A stretch of DNA of 64,000 nt, from NCBI GenBank assembly GCA_947589575.1, contig CANQBM010000002.1:62001-126000 (forward strand), written 5' to 3'. A program made the translations under genes and the position numbers. The stretch is from an uncultured Clostridia bacterium (GTDB lineage Bacteria > Bacillota > Clostridia > Oscillospirales > Acutalibacteraceae). This document shows, one piece after another, positions 37,019-46,989 of the stretch (the stretch's first letter is position 1; each line of letters opens with the position of its first letter). The notes beneath the pieces are model-generated. The model did not search any database and was not told where the DNA came from. It saw nothing but the letters and a program-made list of their open reading frames with translations.

Positions 37019-37519
37019 TTAACCTAAAATTTCCTTGGTTGATTTGCCGCGAACTGCTGCAACCTGGTCAGCTGTTCTGAGCTTGCTTAAACCATTAATT
37101 GTTGCTCTTACAACATTACAGGGGTTGTTTGAACGGATAGCCTTTGTTCTTACATCCTTAATGCCAACTGTCTCGACAACTGCACGAACAGGACCGCCGG
37201 CAATAACGCCGGTACCCTTTGGAGCAGGCATAAGCAATACTTCGCCAGCACCGAACTTACCCTTAATCTCATGAGGAATTGTTGTTCCCTTAAGAGCAAC
37301 CTTAATTACATTTTTCTTAGCGTCTTCAATTCCCTTACGGATAGCGTCCGGAACCTCGCCGGATTTACCGATACCGAAACCTACAAGACCGTTACCGTCA
37401 CCTACAACCACAAGAGCTGAGAACTTGAAAATTCTACCGCCTTTTACAGTCTTTGATACACGGTTAATTGCTACTACTCTTTCTTCAAGTTCCATTGAAG
37501 ATACGTCAATCTTTGCCAT
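37019..37519 (-). CDS. rpsE: Small-subunit ribosomal protein uS5
   Basis: 166 residues: N-terminal double-stranded-RNA-like domain ([39 protein letters not shown]) and a C-terminal domain with [15 protein letters not shown]. uS5 affects decoding accuracy. Confidence 0.97.
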   Translation of the reverse strand: MAKIDVSSMELEERVVAINRVSKTVKGGRIFKFSALVVVGDGNGLVGFGIGKSGEVPDAIRKGIEDAKKNVIKVALKGTTIPHEIKGKFGAGEVLLMPAPKGTGVIAGGPVRAVVETVGIKDVRTKAIRSNNPCNVVRATINGLSKLRTADQVAAVRGKSTKEILG

Positions 37520-37537
37520 AAAAATTTACCTCCTTCG

Positions 37538-37897
37538 TTAGAACTTAAGTCCGCCTTCACGAGCGCCTTCGGCAACTGCCGCCACACGTCCGTGATAAAC
37601 GTAACCGCCGCGGTCAAATACACATTCCTCTATGCCTTTTGCCTTGGCTCTGTCTGCTAATGTCTTACCTACAGCCTTAGCTGCCTCTACGTTACCGCCG
37701 TACTCTTTGAAGTCCTTTTCAACCGTTGAAGCCGATGCAATCGTTACACCTGCGACATCGTCGATTAACTGCACGTAAATATTGCTGAGAGAGCGATATA
37801 CGTTAAGTCTTGGACATTCAGCAGTACCGCTGATCTTACCGCGTACTCTTGTATGGCGTTTTTGCCTTGCCTTATTGGCATCCTGTCTTGAAACCAT
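37538..37897 (-). CDS. rplR: Large-subunit ribosomal protein uL18
   Basis: 119 residues starting [20 protein letters not shown] and ending [17 protein letters not shown]. uL18 carries 5S rRNA to the 50S subunit. Confidence 0.97.
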   Translation of the reverse strand: MVSRQDANKARQKRHTRVRGKISGTAECPRLNVYRSLSNIYVQLIDDVAGVTIASASTVEKDFKEYGGNVEAAKAVGKTLADRAKAKGIEECVFDRGGYVYHGRVAAVAEGAREGGLKF

Positions 37898-37915
37898 AGT
37901 ATTTCACTCCTTCCC

Positions 37916-38455
37916 TTATTTCTTACCTGCTTTTCCTTCTTTACGACGGATATGCTCGTCTGAATATTTGATACCCTTGCCCTTATACGGCTCAGGAGGT
38001 CTTTTTTCGCGGACCTGAGCCGCAAACTGACCAACCTTCTGCTTATCAGCGCCGCTGATTACGATAGCGTTTGCTGACGGGCACTCAATCTTAATACCCT
38101 CCGGTGCTTCCATTGTAACCTGATGCGAGAAACCGAGATTCATTACAAGACTGTTTCCCTGAAGCTGAACACGATAACCTACACCGTTTACCTCTAAAGT
38201 CTTCTTAAAGCCTTCTGTAACGCCTGTTACCATATTAGCAACAAGTGTACGTGTAAGACCGTGAAGAGATTTATTTTCTTTTTCATCGTTAGGTCTGCTA
38301 ACGATAATCTCGCTGCCTTCAACACTGATAGCCATGTTTGGATGTGCATCCATTGAAAGAGTACCATTTGGACCCTTAACGGTAACAGTATTTGCGTTGA
38401 CGTTTACATCAACACCGGCAGGAATTGTAATAGGCTTTAAACCGATACGTGACAT
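37916..38455 (-). CDS. rplF: Large-subunit ribosomal protein uL6
   Basis: 179 residues starting MSRIGLKPITIPAGVDVNV with the C-terminal signature PEPYKGKGIKYSDEHIRRKE. uL6 lies at the factor-binding site of 50S. Confidence 0.98.
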   Translation of the reverse strand: MSRIGLKPITIPAGVDVNVNANTVTVKGPNGTLSMDAHPNMAISVEGSEIIVSRPNDEKENKSLHGLTRTLVANMVTGVTEGFKKTLEVNGVGYRVQLQGNSLVMNLGFSHQVTMEAPEGIKIECPSANAIVISGADKQKVGQFAAQVREKRPPEPYKGKGIKYSDEHIRRKEGKAGKK

Positions 38456-38470
38456 CCTGACTGTACCTCC

Positions 38471-38869
38471 TTACCAAATGAATGCTAAAACCTCGCCGCC
38501 AACGTTTTGCTTGCGAGCTTCTCTGTCTGTCATAACGCCCTTTGAAGTGGAAACGATTGCAACACCGAGTCCTTTCATAACCTTGGGCATATCCTCTACG
38601 TTTGAATAAATACGAAGACCCGGTTTGGATACTCTGCGAAGTCCTGTAATAACCTGGCTCTTACCCTCGCCGTATTTAAGTGTTACACGAATAACACCCT
38701 GCTTTCCGTCCTCGATAACTTTATAATTTTTGATATAACCTTCATCAACAAGAATCTGAGCAATTGACTTCTTCATGTTTGACGCAGGAATATCTACTGT
38801 ATCGTGCTTTGCTGAATTTGCATTACGAATTCTGGTAAGCATATCAGCGATTGGATCTGTAATATGCAT
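38471..38869 (-). CDS. rpsH: Small-subunit ribosomal protein uS8
   Basis: 132 residues starting [20 protein letters not shown] with the C-terminal signature [19 protein letters not shown]. uS8 binds helix 21 of 16S rRNA and in other bacteria represses the spc section. Confidence 0.98.
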   Translation of the reverse strand: MHITDPIADMLTRIRNANSAKHDTVDIPASNMKKSIAQILVDEGYIKNYKVIEDGKQGVIRVTLKYGEGKSQVITGLRRVSKPGLRIYSNVEDMPKVMKGLGVAIVSTSKGVMTDREARKQNVGGEVLAFIW

Positions 38870-38907
38870 TGATAATTCCTCCTTATTAGATTAGCAATTC
38901 TCAGTTC

Positions 38908-39093
38908 TTACCAAGATGATTTCTTTACTCCGGGAATCTCACCCTTGTGAGCGAGCTCTCTGAAGCAAATTCTGCATACACCGTACTTACGAAGGTAAGC
39001 GTGAGGTCTACCGCAGATTTTGCATCTGTTATACTGTCTTGTTGAATACTTAGCGGGCTTTGCTGCCTTAACTTTCATAGATGTTTTTGCCAC
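38908..39093 (-). CDS. rpsN: Small-subunit ribosomal protein uS14, zinc form
   Basis: 61 residues, the short type Z form with four Cys (RCKICGRP and [10 protein letters not shown]) binding zinc. It lies between rplE and rpsH. This is the zinc-dependent version; no C-minus copy is in the window. Confidence 0.97.
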   Translation of the reverse strand: MAKTSMKVKAAKPAKYSTRQYNRCKICGRPHAYLRKYGVCRICFRELAHKGEIPGVKKSSW

Positions 39094-39105
39094 GATAATC
39101 CCTCC

Positions 39106-39648
39106 TTACTCTGAAAATGGTGCGCCCATTAACTTAAGAAGCTCACGAGCCTCTTCGTCAGTGTTTGCAGTTGTTACCATGATAATGTCCATACCGCGGA
39201 CAGCATCAATCTTATCATACTCAATTTCAGGAAAAATCAACTGCTCCTTAACGCCCATAGCGTAATTGCCTCGACCGTCAAATGAGTTAGGATTGATTCC
39301 TCTGAAATCACGAACTCTTGGAAGCGCGAGATTGAAAAATCTCTCAAGGAATTCATACATTCTGTCACCGCGAAGAGTAACTTTAACGCCTATCGGCATA
39401 CCCTCACGAAGCTTAAAGTTAGCGACAGATTTCTTCGCACGGCAGACTACCGGTCTTTGACCTGTAATTGTCTGAAGATCTCTGATAATAGCGTCAACTA
39501 CTTTTGAATTCTCACGAGCTTCACCGCAACCAACATTGATAACAATCTTGTCAAGCTTTGGGATTTGCATAACAGATTTGTATCCGAATTTCTTCATCAA
39601 TGCAGGTGCAATATCATTTTTATAAGTTTCTTTTAATACTGCTGCCAT
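39106..39648 (-). CDS. rplE: Large-subunit ribosomal protein uL5
   Basis: 180 residues with [18 protein letters not shown] and GVTLRGDRM-type motif ([17 protein letters not shown]). uL5 binds 5S rRNA and contacts P-site tRNA. Confidence 0.97.
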   Translation of the reverse strand: MAAVLKETYKNDIAPALMKKFGYKSVMQIPKLDKIVINVGCGEARENSKVVDAIIRDLQTITGQRPVVCRAKKSVANFKLREGMPIGVKVTLRGDRMYEFLERFFNLALPRVRDFRGINPNSFDGRGNYAMGVKEQLIFPEIEYDKIDAVRGMDIIMVTTANTDEEARELLKLMGAPFSE

Positions 39649-39667
39649 TGTTATGTTCCTCCCTCAC

Positions 39668-39970
39668 TTAAAATTCATTACCGCATTTTCTGCAAACGCG
39701 TTTACCGTCCTTACGGCCGACACGTGTTGCCTCGCCGCATTTAGGACAAATTAATTGAACTTTTGACGCATAAAGAGCAGATTCTACTTCGATAAGACCG
39801 CCGGGTTCGCCCATCTTACGAGGCTTAACGTGCTTTGTAACAACGTTTACCTTCTTAACGATAACCTTGCCCTCTTTCGGACTTACAGCGATTACCTCGC
39901 CCTTAACGCCCTTTGATTTACCGCTGAGAACTAATACAGTATCACCGGTTTTTACAAACATCTTACTCAT
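39668..39970 (-). CDS. rplX: Large-subunit ribosomal protein uL24
   Basis: 100 residues from MSKMFVKTGDTVLVLSGKSK, a KOW domain, with a C-terminal Cys pair set (ICPKCGEATRV, VCRKCGNEF). The start at 39970 follows GGAGGG. uL24 starts 50S assembly. Confidence 0.97.
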   Translation of the reverse strand: MSKMFVKTGDTVLVLSGKSKGVKGEVIAVSPKEGKVIVKKVNVVTKHVKPRKMGEPGGLIEVESALYASKVQLICPKCGEATRVGRKDGKRVCRKCGNEF

Positions 39971-39985
39971 ATCTTCGCCCTCCAA

Positions 39986-40354
39986 TTAAAGTACTTCCGG
40001 AGCGAGTGAAAGAATTTTCATATAATCCTTTTCACGAAGCTCACGAGCTACAGGTCCAAAAATACGAGTGCCACGAGGGGTTTTATCCTCTCTGATAATT
40101 ACGGCAGCATTCTCGTCAAAGCGGATATACTGACCGTCGTCACGACGTACACCTTTAGTTGTACGAACGATGACTGCTTTAACAACTTCGCCCTTTTTAA
40201 CTACACCGCCGGGGGCTGCTTTCTTAACGCTTGCAACTATAACATCGCCGATATTAGCATATCTTCTGCCTGAACCGCCGAGTACCCTGATGCAAAGAAG
40301 CTCTTTAGCGCCCGTGTTGTCAGCTACTTTAAGACGACTTTCTTGTTGTATCAC
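39986..40354 (-). CDS. rplN: Large-subunit ribosomal protein uL14, GTG start
   Basis: 122 residues, the standard uL14 length, when read from GTG at 40354; GGAGG lies 8 nt upstream of it. The protein begins [20 protein letters not shown]. Upstream in-frame codons are not part of uL14. A 93-nt gap with alternative helices separates it from rpsQ. Confidence 0.96.
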   Translation of the reverse strand: MIQQESRLKVADNTGAKELLCIRVLGGSGRRYANIGDVIVASVKKAAPGGVVKKGEVVKAVIVRTTKGVRRDDGQYIRFDENAAVIIREDKTPRGTRIFGPVARELREKDYMKILSLAPEVL

Positions 40355-40373
40355 AGCATTTTCCTCCTTCGTA

Positions 40374-40407
40374 CTGCAAAATAACACTTTGCTAAGTTGC
40401 AGTTATT
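40374..40407 (-). promoter_or_regulatory. Mutually exclusive helices before rplN
   Basis: In the unusually long rpsQ-rplN gap, CTGCAA/TTGCAG (40374-40379 with 40397-40402) and AATAAC/GTTATT (40380-40385 with 40402-40407) can each form but clash at one base. They end 19 nt before the rplN start. The site may be a protein-binding or processing element of the spc section; 6-bp stems can also arise by chance. Confidence 0.3.
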
Positions 40408-40447
40408 ATTTTAATGACTAAATATCAAAAGCTGTAAATCGCAACGA

Positions 40448-40702
40448 TTATTTAGCTTTCTCAACAATTTCAACCACACGCCATCTTTTGTCCTTGCTGT
40501 ATGGACGGCATTCCATAATAAGAACCTTATCGCCCACACCGCACTCATTGTTCTCGTCGTGTGCCTTGTACTTAACAGTACGGTTAACAATCTTATTGTA
40601 AAGCGGATGACGAACTCTGTCCTTTATTGTAACAACAACGGTTTTATCCATCTTATCACTGCTTACAATACCTACTCTTGTCTTTCTGAGGTTTCTTTCC
40701 AT
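40448..40702 (-). CDS. rpsQ: Small-subunit ribosomal protein uS17
   Basis: 84 residues with [18 protein letters not shown] and the C-terminal [18 protein letters not shown], an OB-fold primary 16S binder. Confidence 0.97.
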   Translation of the reverse strand: MERNLRKTRVGIVSSDKMDKTVVVTIKDRVRHPLYNKIVNRTVKYKAHDENNECGVGDKVLIMECRPYSKDKRWRVVEIVEKAK

Positions 40703-40720
40703 AGCTTAGGTACCTCCTTC

Positions 40721-40924
40721 TTAAGAATTAGCCTTTTCAAGTTCGATTTCTCTCTCAACGGTTTTGATGCGAGCGATATCTTTCTTGACTGCTTTAATTC
40801 TCATAGGGTTGTCGAGCTGATTGATAGCCTGCTGAAAATGAAGATTAAACAGCTCATCTTTAAGCTCTTTAAGCTTTGCAGCTCTCTGATCTGCTGAAAG
40901 AGCCTTGATTTCTGATGCTTTCAT
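40721..40924 (-). CDS. rpmC: Large-subunit ribosomal protein uL29
   Basis: 67 residues, two helices, [20 protein letters not shown] and [20 protein letters not shown]. Its start overlaps the rplP stop by one base. uL29 sits at the tunnel exit. Confidence 0.97.
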   Translation of the reverse strand: MKASEIKALSADQRAAKLKELKDELFNLHFQQAINQLDNPMRIKAVKKDIARIKTVEREIELEKANS

Positions 40925-41349
40925 TACTGCTCGCCTCCCTCTTCTTCTTTCTTAACAAACTTGCACTTTACAGGAAGCTTGTTTGCTGCCAGACGCATAG
41001 CTTCACGAGCCGTCGCCTCGTCAACACCGCCGAGTTCAAACATAACTCTGCCCGGCTTAACTACTGCTACCCAGTAGTCAACATTACCCTTACCTTTACC
41101 CATACGGGTGTCGGCAGGTCTTGCTGTAATAGGCTTGTCGGGGAAAATCTTGATCCATACTTTACCGCCACGCTTTGTATAACGTGTCATAGCAATACGG
41201 GCAGCCTCAATTTGCGCTGCTGTAATCCATGCAGGCTCAGTAGTCTGAAGACCATATTGACCGTATGTTACCTTATTACCTCTTGTAGCCACACCTGTCA
41301 TACGACCTCTGTGCTGCTTTCTGTGTTTTACACGCTTAGGTAAGAGCAT
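40924..41349 (-). CDS. rplP: Large-subunit ribosomal protein uL16
   Basis: 141 residues starting [20 protein letters not shown], with [20 protein letters not shown]. uL16 lines the A-site. It overlaps rpsC by one base. Confidence 0.98.
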   Translation of the reverse strand: MLLPKRVKHRKQHRGRMTGVATRGNKVTYGQYGLQTTEPAWITAAQIEAARIAMTRYTKRGGKVWIKIFPDKPITARPADTRMGKGKGNVDYWVAVVKPGRVMFELGGVDEATAREAMRLAANKLPVKCKFVKKEEEGGEQ

Positions 41350-42035
41350 TATCGTCTTCCCCCTTCCTTACGATTTGACCTCTTCTTATTACGGGATTCG
41401 TGAAGAACTTCGCCCTGGTAAATCCAAGTCTTAACGCCGATTCTGCCGTAGGTTGTCTTAGCCTCTGCAAAACCGTAGTCAATGTCGGCGCGAAGTGTCT
41501 GAAGAGGAATTGTACCCTCCTTATAGGTTTCTGAACGGGCGATTTCGGCGCCGCCGATTCTGCCTGAAACCATAATTTTAATACCGCGGGCGCCAAGTCG
41601 CATTGTGTTTCTGATTGCACCCTTAACAGCTCTTCTGAAGGATACACGTCTTTCAAGCTGCTGAGCAATGCTCTGTGCAACGAGTGTCGCGTTGAGGTCA
41701 GGCTGTTTAATCTCAATAATATTGATGAACACTTCGCTTGCGTTCTTGCCTAACTTCTTTGCGCAGATTGCCTTGAGCTTTTCAATTTCAGCGCCCTGCT
41801 TACCGATAACCATACCCGGCTTAGCACAGTGAATATTGATTCTTACTCTCTTGGCATCTCTTTCAATTTCTACTTTTGGAACACCTGCGCCGTAAAGGGT
41901 TTCAAGGAGATACTTACGAAGGTTATAATCTTCTACAAGTGTATCGCCGAATTCACCCTTCTTTGCATACCAGCGGGAGTCCCAGTTCTTGATAACACCG
42001 ATTCTTAAACCGGTAGGATTACATTTCTGTCCCAT
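41349..42035 (-). CDS. rpsC: Small-subunit ribosomal protein uS3
   Basis: 228 residues starting [20 protein letters not shown], with the KH motif [13 protein letters not shown] and a C-terminal domain ([20 protein letters not shown]). uS3 lies at the mRNA entry. Confidence 0.98.
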   Translation of the reverse strand: MGQKCNPTGLRIGVIKNWDSRWYAKKGEFGDTLVEDYNLRKYLLETLYGAGVPKVEIERDAKRVRINIHCAKPGMVIGKQGAEIEKLKAICAKKLGKNASEVFINIIEIKQPDLNATLVAQSIAQQLERRVSFRRAVKGAIRNTMRLGARGIKIMVSGRIGGAEIARSETYKEGTIPLQTLRADIDYGFAEAKTTYGRIGVKTWIYQGEVLHESRNKKRSNRKEGGRR

Positions 42036-42053
42036 TTAACTTTACCTCCTCGC

Positions 42054-42392
42054 TTAGTCTTCCATTTCCTTAACGGTAATGGTGATGTGTGATGTTCTCT
42101 TATTAATTCTGTAAGCTCTGCCCTGCGCTCTTGCCTGAATTCTCTTAAGAGTAGGACCTGCGGTTGCGTTGCAGTAGCTTACCATTAATCTTGATACGTC
42201 CATATTGTTGTTGTTCTCGGCATTAGCCATTGCTGATTTAAGAACCTTCATAACAGGCTCGCAAGCAGCCTTTGGCGTATACTGAAGAATTGCCATAGCC
42301 TTGTCGGCAGGCTGATTTCTGATAAGATCAAGAACAATCTGCACCTTTCGAGGAGAGATACGGACGTAAGTTGCTTTTGCTGTTGCTTCCAT
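42054..42392 (-). CDS. rplV: Large-subunit ribosomal protein uL22
   Basis: 112 residues starting MEATAKATYVRISPRKVQIV and ending GRAYRINKRTSHITITV. uL22 lines the exit tunnel. Confidence 0.97.
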   Translation of the reverse strand: MEATAKATYVRISPRKVQIVLDLIRNQPADKAMAILQYTPKAACEPVMKVLKSAMANAENNNNMDVSRLMVSYCNATAGPTLKRIQARAQGRAYRINKRTSHITITVKEMED

Positions 42393-42409
42393 AATTATTC
42401 TCCTTTCGA

Positions 42410-42682
42410 TTACTTAGATGTCTTTGAGCCTGCGTGGCCCCTGAATGTTCTTGTCGGCGCGAACTCACCGAGCTTATGTCCAACCATATCCTCTGTAATG
42501 TATACAGGAACATGTTTCCTTCCGTCATGAACTGCAAATGTGTGTCCTACGAATTCAGGGAAGATTGTCGAACTTCTTGACCAGGTTTTGATAACCTGCT
42601 TATCGCCTGAGGCATTGAGTGCCTCAACCTTTTTGTAAAGGCTTGCTTCAACATAAGGTCCTTTTTTGGTGCTTCTACTCAT
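42410..42682 (-). CDS. rpsS: Small-subunit ribosomal protein uS19
   Basis: 90 residues starting [18 protein letters not shown], with the signature [18 protein letters not shown]. uS19 is in the head of 30S. Confidence 0.97.
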   Translation of the reverse strand: MSRSTKKGPYVEASLYKKVEALNASGDKQVIKTWSRSSTIFPEFVGHTFAVHDGRKHVPVYITEDMVGHKLGEFAPTRTFRGHAGSKTSK

Positions 42683-42702
42683 TTTAATCTTCTCCTTTCT
42701 TC

Positions 42703-43536
42703 TTATTTACCGTTACGACGGCGAACAATCATCTTGTCAGATGCTTTTTTCTTGTTACGTGTCTTATAACCGAGAGCAGGCTTGCCCCATGGAGTACACG
42801 GACCGGGACGTCCGATAGGAGACTTACCTTCACCACCGCCGTGAGGGTGGTCGTTCGGGTTCATAACAGAACCGCGGACCGTCGGTCTCCAACCCATATT
42901 GCGTTTACGGCCTGCCTTACCGATTTTAACATTAGCGTGGTCTGTGTTACCTACAACACCGACTGTCGCCATACAATCCTTCGGTACGTTTCTAAGCTCG
43001 CCCGAAGGGAGTCTGAGAAGCGCGTAAGCGCCCTCAAGCGCCATAAGCTGAGCGCTGTTGCCCGCTGAACGTGCAAGCTGAGCGCCTTTACCGGGATAAA
43101 GCTCTACGTTGTGTACGATAGTACCGACAGGCATATCCTTAAGCGCAAGCGCATTACCCGAAACAATATCGGCGTTAGGACCTGACATTACCGTGTCGCC
43201 CACTTTAAGTCCCTCAGGAGCTGTGATATAGCTCTTTACGCCGTCTTCATATTTAATAAGAGCGATGTGCGCGCTTCTGTTCGGGTCATATTCAATAGTC
43301 TGAACAGTCGCCGGAACATCAAACTTATTTCTCTTAAAATCAATAATACGATACTTTCTTCTGTTACCGCCGCCACGATGACGAACTGTAATTCTTCCGT
43401 AAGAGTTACGGCCTGATTTTTTGCTGAGCGGTTCAAGTAAAGATCTCTCAGGCGCAACCTTTGAAATTGAAGAATAATCAGTTACTGACATATTTCTTCT
43501 TGAAGGAGTGGTCGGCTTATAATTTTTAATTGCCAT
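42703..43536 (-). CDS. rplB: Large-subunit ribosomal protein uL2
   Basis: 277 residues from [20 protein letters not shown], with the conserved [20 protein letters not shown] near the peptidyl-transferase centre. The start at 43536 follows AAGGAG. The 102-nt gap before it holds a small GAAAGG/CCTTTC hairpin. Confidence 0.98.
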   Translation of the reverse strand: MAIKNYKPTTPSRRNMSVTDYSSISKVAPERSLLEPLSKKSGRNSYGRITVRHRGGGNRRKYRIIDFKRNKFDVPATVQTIEYDPNRSAHIALIKYEDGVKSYITAPEGLKVGDTVMSGPNADIVSGNALALKDMPVGTIVHNVELYPGKGAQLARSAGNSAQLMALEGAYALLRLPSGELRNVPKDCMATVGVVGNTDHANVKIGKAGRKRNMGWRPTVRGSVMNPNDHPHGGGEGKSPIGRPGPCTPWGKPALGYKTRNKKKASDKMIVRRRNGK

Positions 43537-43638
43537 TGTTTTTTCTCCTTTCCAGATAACTTTGCGAAAGGATGGCACCTTTCATACCTCATCATCTGAA
43601 ATCATTTTGCTGCTAAACTAATTATAATAGGTATGTGA

Positions 43639-43935
43639 TTACATCATATCGTTAAAGAACTCAATTTCCTTTGAATCCTCTGTAAGAGTAACGATTGCTT
43701 TCTTCCATGACGGAGTGTAACCGACATTCACACCCTGACGACGCTTTTGACCGCGAACATTAATTGTGTTTACCTTGGCAACCTTTGTGCCCGGGAAAAC
43801 CTCCTCGACCGCCTTGGCGATTTCAATTTTATTAGCGTCTTTTGCAACCTTGAAGGTATACTTTTTCATCATAATGCCCATCATTGATTCCTCAGTGATA
43901 ATCGGCTTAAGAATAATATCCTGAGCAGTTTTCAT
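43639..43935 (-). CDS. rplW: Large-subunit ribosomal protein uL23
   Basis: 98 residues: DIILKPIITEESM, VEEVFPGTKVAKVNT and a basic loop. uL23 is the docking site for SRP and trigger factor. It overlaps rplD by one base. Confidence 0.97.
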   Translation of the reverse strand: MKTAQDIILKPIITEESMMGIMMKKYTFKVAKDANKIEIAKAVEEVFPGTKVAKVNTINVRGQKRRQGVNVGYTPSWKKAIVTLTEDSKEIEFFNDMM

Positions 43936-44558
43936 TATACATATACCTCCTCAATCTTTTTAGCTGCGTCCTTGAGAACTACAAAAGAGTCACAGTTAAG
44001 AATGTCATAAACACAAAGTGTATTTACTGTAACAACCTTTACGCCCTCAATGTTACGAGCGCTCTTGTAAATCTTCTCGTCACTCTCGGAAGTAACAATA
44101 AGAGTTTTCTTTGCTGCTTTAAGCTTAGTAAGCATGTCAACAACAGATTTTGTCTTGATTGCCTCAAGCTCAACCTTGTTGATTACCATCATTTCATTTG
44201 CAGCAACCTTAGCAGAAAGCGCTGACTTCATAGCAAGTCTCTTTACTTTCTTATTAAGGTTTACTTTATATTTTCTCGGCTTAGGACCGAGCGCAATACC
44301 GCCGTGTGTCCACTGCGGACTGCGTGTTGAACCCTGACGGGCACGTCCCGTACCCTTTTGTCTCCAAGGCTTTGCACCGCCGCCGCTTACTTCTGAACGA
44401 GTGAGAGTTGACTGTGTGCCCTGACGCTGATTAGCAAGATAGCTGACAACTGCAAGATGCATTGCTGATGTGTTTGGCTTAATTCCAAAAACCGAATCAG
44501 CAAGTTCTAATTTTGAAGTTTTCTTACCTTCTTGGTTATAAACCTGAACCTGTGCCAT
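43935..44558 (-). CDS. rplD: Large-subunit ribosomal protein uL4
   Basis: 207 residues with the tunnel-loop motif KPWRQKGTGRARQGSTRSPQ. uL4 is the usual feedback repressor of the S10 operon in several bacteria; here that role is only inferred from the structured rpsJ leader. Confidence 0.97.
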   Translation of the reverse strand: MAQVQVYNQEGKKTSKLELADSVFGIKPNTSAMHLAVVSYLANQRQGTQSTLTRSEVSGGGAKPWRQKGTGRARQGSTRSPQWTHGGIALGPKPRKYKVNLNKKVKRLAMKSALSAKVAANEMMVINKVELEAIKTKSVVDMLTKLKAAKKTLIVTSESDEKIYKSARNIEGVKVVTVNTLCVYDILNCDSFVVLKDAAKKIEEVYV

Positions 44559-44575
44559 TTTAACCTCTCCTTTCG

Positions 44576-45208
44576 TTAAGCTTTAACCGCGTCTGCGATA
44601 ACAACAATTCCGCCCTTAGGACCGGGGATTGCGCCCTTAATTGCAATAAGATTGTTTTCAGAGTCAACCTTTGCAACCTTGAGGTTCTGAACTGTTACTG
44701 TTTCGTGACCGTAGTGACCTGCCATTTTCTTGCCCTTAAATACTCTTGAGGGACTTGAACAAGCACCGAGTGAACCTGCATGGCGGTGGTTAGGACCGGT
44801 ACCGTGTGTCATTCTGAGTCTTGAAAAATTCCAACGCTTAATTGCGCCTGATGTTCCGTGACCCTTGCTTGTTCCCTTAACATCAACTGTTTCGCCGACT
44901 TCAAAAATGTCAGCCTTAAGGATATTGCCTACCTCGATACCGTCAATGCTGTCAAGACGAAATTCCTTAAGTGTCTTTTTAGGAGCAACGTCCGCCTTGT
45001 CAAAGTGACCCTTCATCGGCTTGTTTACACGCGAAACCTTAATATCGCCGAAACCGATCTGAACAGCCTCATAGCCGTCGTTGTCCATTGTCTTAATCTG
45101 TGTAACTGTGCACGGACCCGCTTCAACTACTGTTACCGGAATAACTTTTCCGTTTTCGTCAAAAATCTGGGTCATGCCGATTTTCTTACCGATAAGACCT
45201 TTTTTCAT
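44576..45208 (-). CDS. rplC: Large-subunit ribosomal protein uL3
   Basis: 210 residues starting [20 protein letters not shown], with the signature [18 protein letters not shown]. uL3 starts 50S assembly. It lies 58 nt after rpsJ. Confidence 0.98.
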   Translation of the reverse strand: MKKGLIGKKIGMTQIFDENGKVIPVTVVEAGPCTVTQIKTMDNDGYEAVQIGFGDIKVSRVNKPMKGHFDKADVAPKKTLKEFRLDSIDGIEVGNILKADIFEVGETVDVKGTSKGHGTSGAIKRWNFSRLRMTHGTGPNHRHAGSLGACSSPSRVFKGKKMAGHYGHETVTVQNLKVAKVDSENNLIAIKGAIPGPKGGIVVIADAVKA

Positions 45209-45266
45209 AGTTTATTTCCTCCTTTTGGTTATTGGTTGAGTTTCCCCAACATGACCTCAGCCTCTA

Positions 45267-45581
45267 TCAGAGCTTTATTTCAATCTCTACGCCGGCTGGG
45301 AGCTCAAGACTTGTCAGAGCCTCAACAGTCTTGTTTGAAGGTCTGAGAATGTCGATGAGTCTTTTGTGTGTTCTCTGTTCGAACTGCTCACGGCTGTCCT
45401 TATACTTATGAACAGCTCTGAGGATTGTAACCTTTTCTACTTCAGTAGGAAGAGGAATAGGTCCGCTGACCTGTGCGCCGGTTCTCTTTGCGGTTTCAAC
45501 AATCTTCTCAGCCGCCTGATCAACAAGACTGTGATCATAGCCCTTGAGTCTGATTCGAATTTTGATTTTACTTGCTGCCAT
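45267..45581 (-). CDS. rpsJ: Small-subunit ribosomal protein uS10
   Basis: 104 residues from [20 protein letters not shown], with signature [26 protein letters not shown] stands before the ATG at 45581; an upstream in-frame start was rejected. It is the first gene of the S10-spc-alpha superoperon. Confidence 0.97.
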   Translation of the reverse strand: MAASKIKIRIRLKGYDHSLVDQAAEKIVETAKRTGAQVSGPIPLPTEVEKVTILRAVHKYKDSREQFEQRTHKRLIDILRPSNKTVEALTSLELPAGVEIEIKL

Positions 45582-45897
45582 GTTATTTCCTCCTGAAAAA
45601 TTATGGTGCGAGCTCCGAATAAGTTTCCACGCTACCGTGTGTTTCAACCCTCTCTGTAAATAAAACCGAATGAAATATCATTCGGGCATAATACAGGTTC
45701 TACACATAACATCAGCGTTCGCAAGCCGCTGATACGCAGTTACCTATCGGTGATTTTCGCCCGGTTTAAAATCGGACATACTCCGTATGAATTACCGCCT
45801 GGGTTAAAGCGCAACCTCATACATCATCGCATATCTAAAATGTGAATAACGGGCTATGTTGTATATAGATATATATAACCTGCCCATTTCCACAAGC
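45582..45897 (-). promoter_or_regulatory. Structured leader of rpsJ with internal terminator
   Basis: The 316-nt leader between promoter and rpsJ holds at least two clear hairpins on the minus strand. One is ATCAGCG/CGCTGAT (45711-45733). The other is CCGAATGA/TCATTCGG (45666-45685) followed at once by TTTTATTT, the form of an intrinsic terminator. This layout fits attenuation of the S10 operon, for example by a ribosomal-protein leader. I do not recognise it as a specific published family member by eye. Confidence 0.65.
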
Positions 45898-45903
45898 CTG
45901 TTT

Positions 45904-45932
45904 ATTATATATTAAAGAATATCGGTTGTCAA
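45904..45932 (-). promoter_or_regulatory. Consensus promoter of the S10-spc-alpha operon
   Basis: TTGACA (45932-45927) and TATAAT (45909-45904) with exactly 17 nt between them on the minus strand: both boxes match the sigma-A consensus perfectly. Confidence 0.93.
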
Positions 45933-46020
45933 GGAAATTTTTAAACTTTTTTTAAATTTTTTCCTTGTGCAGTTTTAACGAAATTTAATCATAAAATTCT
46001 GTAAAAATGCACAATAAAAA

Positions 46021-46064
46021 ATCTTGCGGTGTGAACCGATGAATCTCCGCTCACACCACAAGAT
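46021..46064 (-). terminator. Terminator after spo0A
   Basis: ATCTTGCGGTGTGA pairs with TCACACCACAAGAT (one mismatch) around a 16-nt loop, then TTTTTTATT on the minus strand. It lies just after the spo0A stop. Confidence 0.88.
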
Positions 46065-46076
46065 ATAGAATTTAGT

Positions 46077-46847
46077 TTATGCAGTTGTTTTAAGCGACAG
46101 CTTAAGCTTATCGGCAATCATTGCTATAAATTCAGAATTTGTAGGCTTACCTCTTTGAGACTGAATCGTATAACCGAAGTATGAAGACAAAACATCAACA
46201 TCTCCGCGGTCCCACGCAACCTCAATCGCGTGTCTGATTGCTCTTTCTACTCTTGACGCAGTTGTATTATACATTTTTGCAACAGTAGGATAAAGCAGTT
46301 TTGTAACGGAACTGAGCATCTCGCTGTCATTTACAGAAAGTTTTATTGCCGTTCTTAAATACTGATACCCTTTAATATGAGCTGGAACGCCTATCTGGCG
46401 CATAATATCAGAAATAACCACATCAATATCACTGTCGGAAAAGAATGTGCGTTCTCTCTTTTTCTTCTCGTTTTTCCATGACGCAAGGCTTACAATTCTT
46501 TTTGCTACCGACTCAGCGGCTACCGGCTTTATAAAATAGTAGTTAGCCCCTGCATTAATCATCTGCTCTTCAAAATCCTGTGAGTCAATAGACGACAAAA
46601 CAGCCACAAGGGGCTTCTCGCTCAGCGAATTATTCATATGCTCCAAAACCTCAATAGCATCGCCATTAGGCATAAAAGCATCTATAAGAACAACGTCAAA
46701 ATGCTGTGAATCAATAACGGAAATAACCCTTCCCCCGTCCTTTGAAGTAAGCACTGTTTCAAAGCCTGCATTTTTTAATTCTTTCTGACACTTTTTACCA
46801 AATTGCGCTGAATCGTCTGCAATAAGTACCTTTAAACTATTTTTCAT
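46077..46847 (-). CDS. spo0A: Sporulation master regulator Spo0A
   Basis: 256 residues. An N-terminal response-regulator receiver ([14 protein letters not shown]; phospho-acceptor Asp in [12 protein letters not shown]; Lys in YYFIKPV) is joined to the Spo0A DNA-binding domain. That domain includes [15 protein letters not shown] and [19 protein letters not shown]. Phosphorylated Spo0A starts sporulation. The start at 46847 follows AAGGAGG; an upstream in-frame codon was rejected. It has its own promoter and follows spoIVB, the usual clostridial order. Confidence 0.97.
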   Translation of the reverse strand: MKNSLKVLIADDSAQFGKKCQKELKNAGFETVLTSKDGGRVISVIDSQHFDVVLIDAFMPNGDAIEVLEHMNNSLSEKPLVAVLSSIDSQDFEEQMINAGANYYFIKPVAAESVAKRIVSLASWKNEKKKRERTFFSDSDIDVVISDIMRQIGVPAHIKGYQYLRTAIKLSVNDSEMLSSVTKLLYPTVAKMYNTTASRVERAIRHAIEVAWDRGDVDVLSSYFGYTIQSQRGKPTNSEFIAMIADKLKLSLKTTA

Positions 46848-46875
46848 AAAAAACCCTCCTTGTTTTTTCACCCAC

Positions 46876-46904
46876 ATTTTACCATTGATAAAACAAAATT
46901 GCAA
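46876..46904 (-). promoter_or_regulatory. Promoter of spo0A
   Basis: TTGCAA (46904-46899) and TAAAAT (46881-46876), 17 nt apart on the minus strand, about 30 nt before the start codon. A perfect Spo0A box was not seen in the gap. Confidence 0.65.
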
Positions 46905-46989
46905 GGATTTTTCACATTTTTTTGTAAATTTTTTTCACTTCCTTATTTATTCGTTTTTTTACGCAGTATAAAGCATGGTATTTTCCACA

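Noticed and set aside
44858-45346. 162-codon plus-strand frame over rplC and rpsJ
   Set aside because: Antisense to two certain ribosomal protein genes, with no binding site or family likeness.
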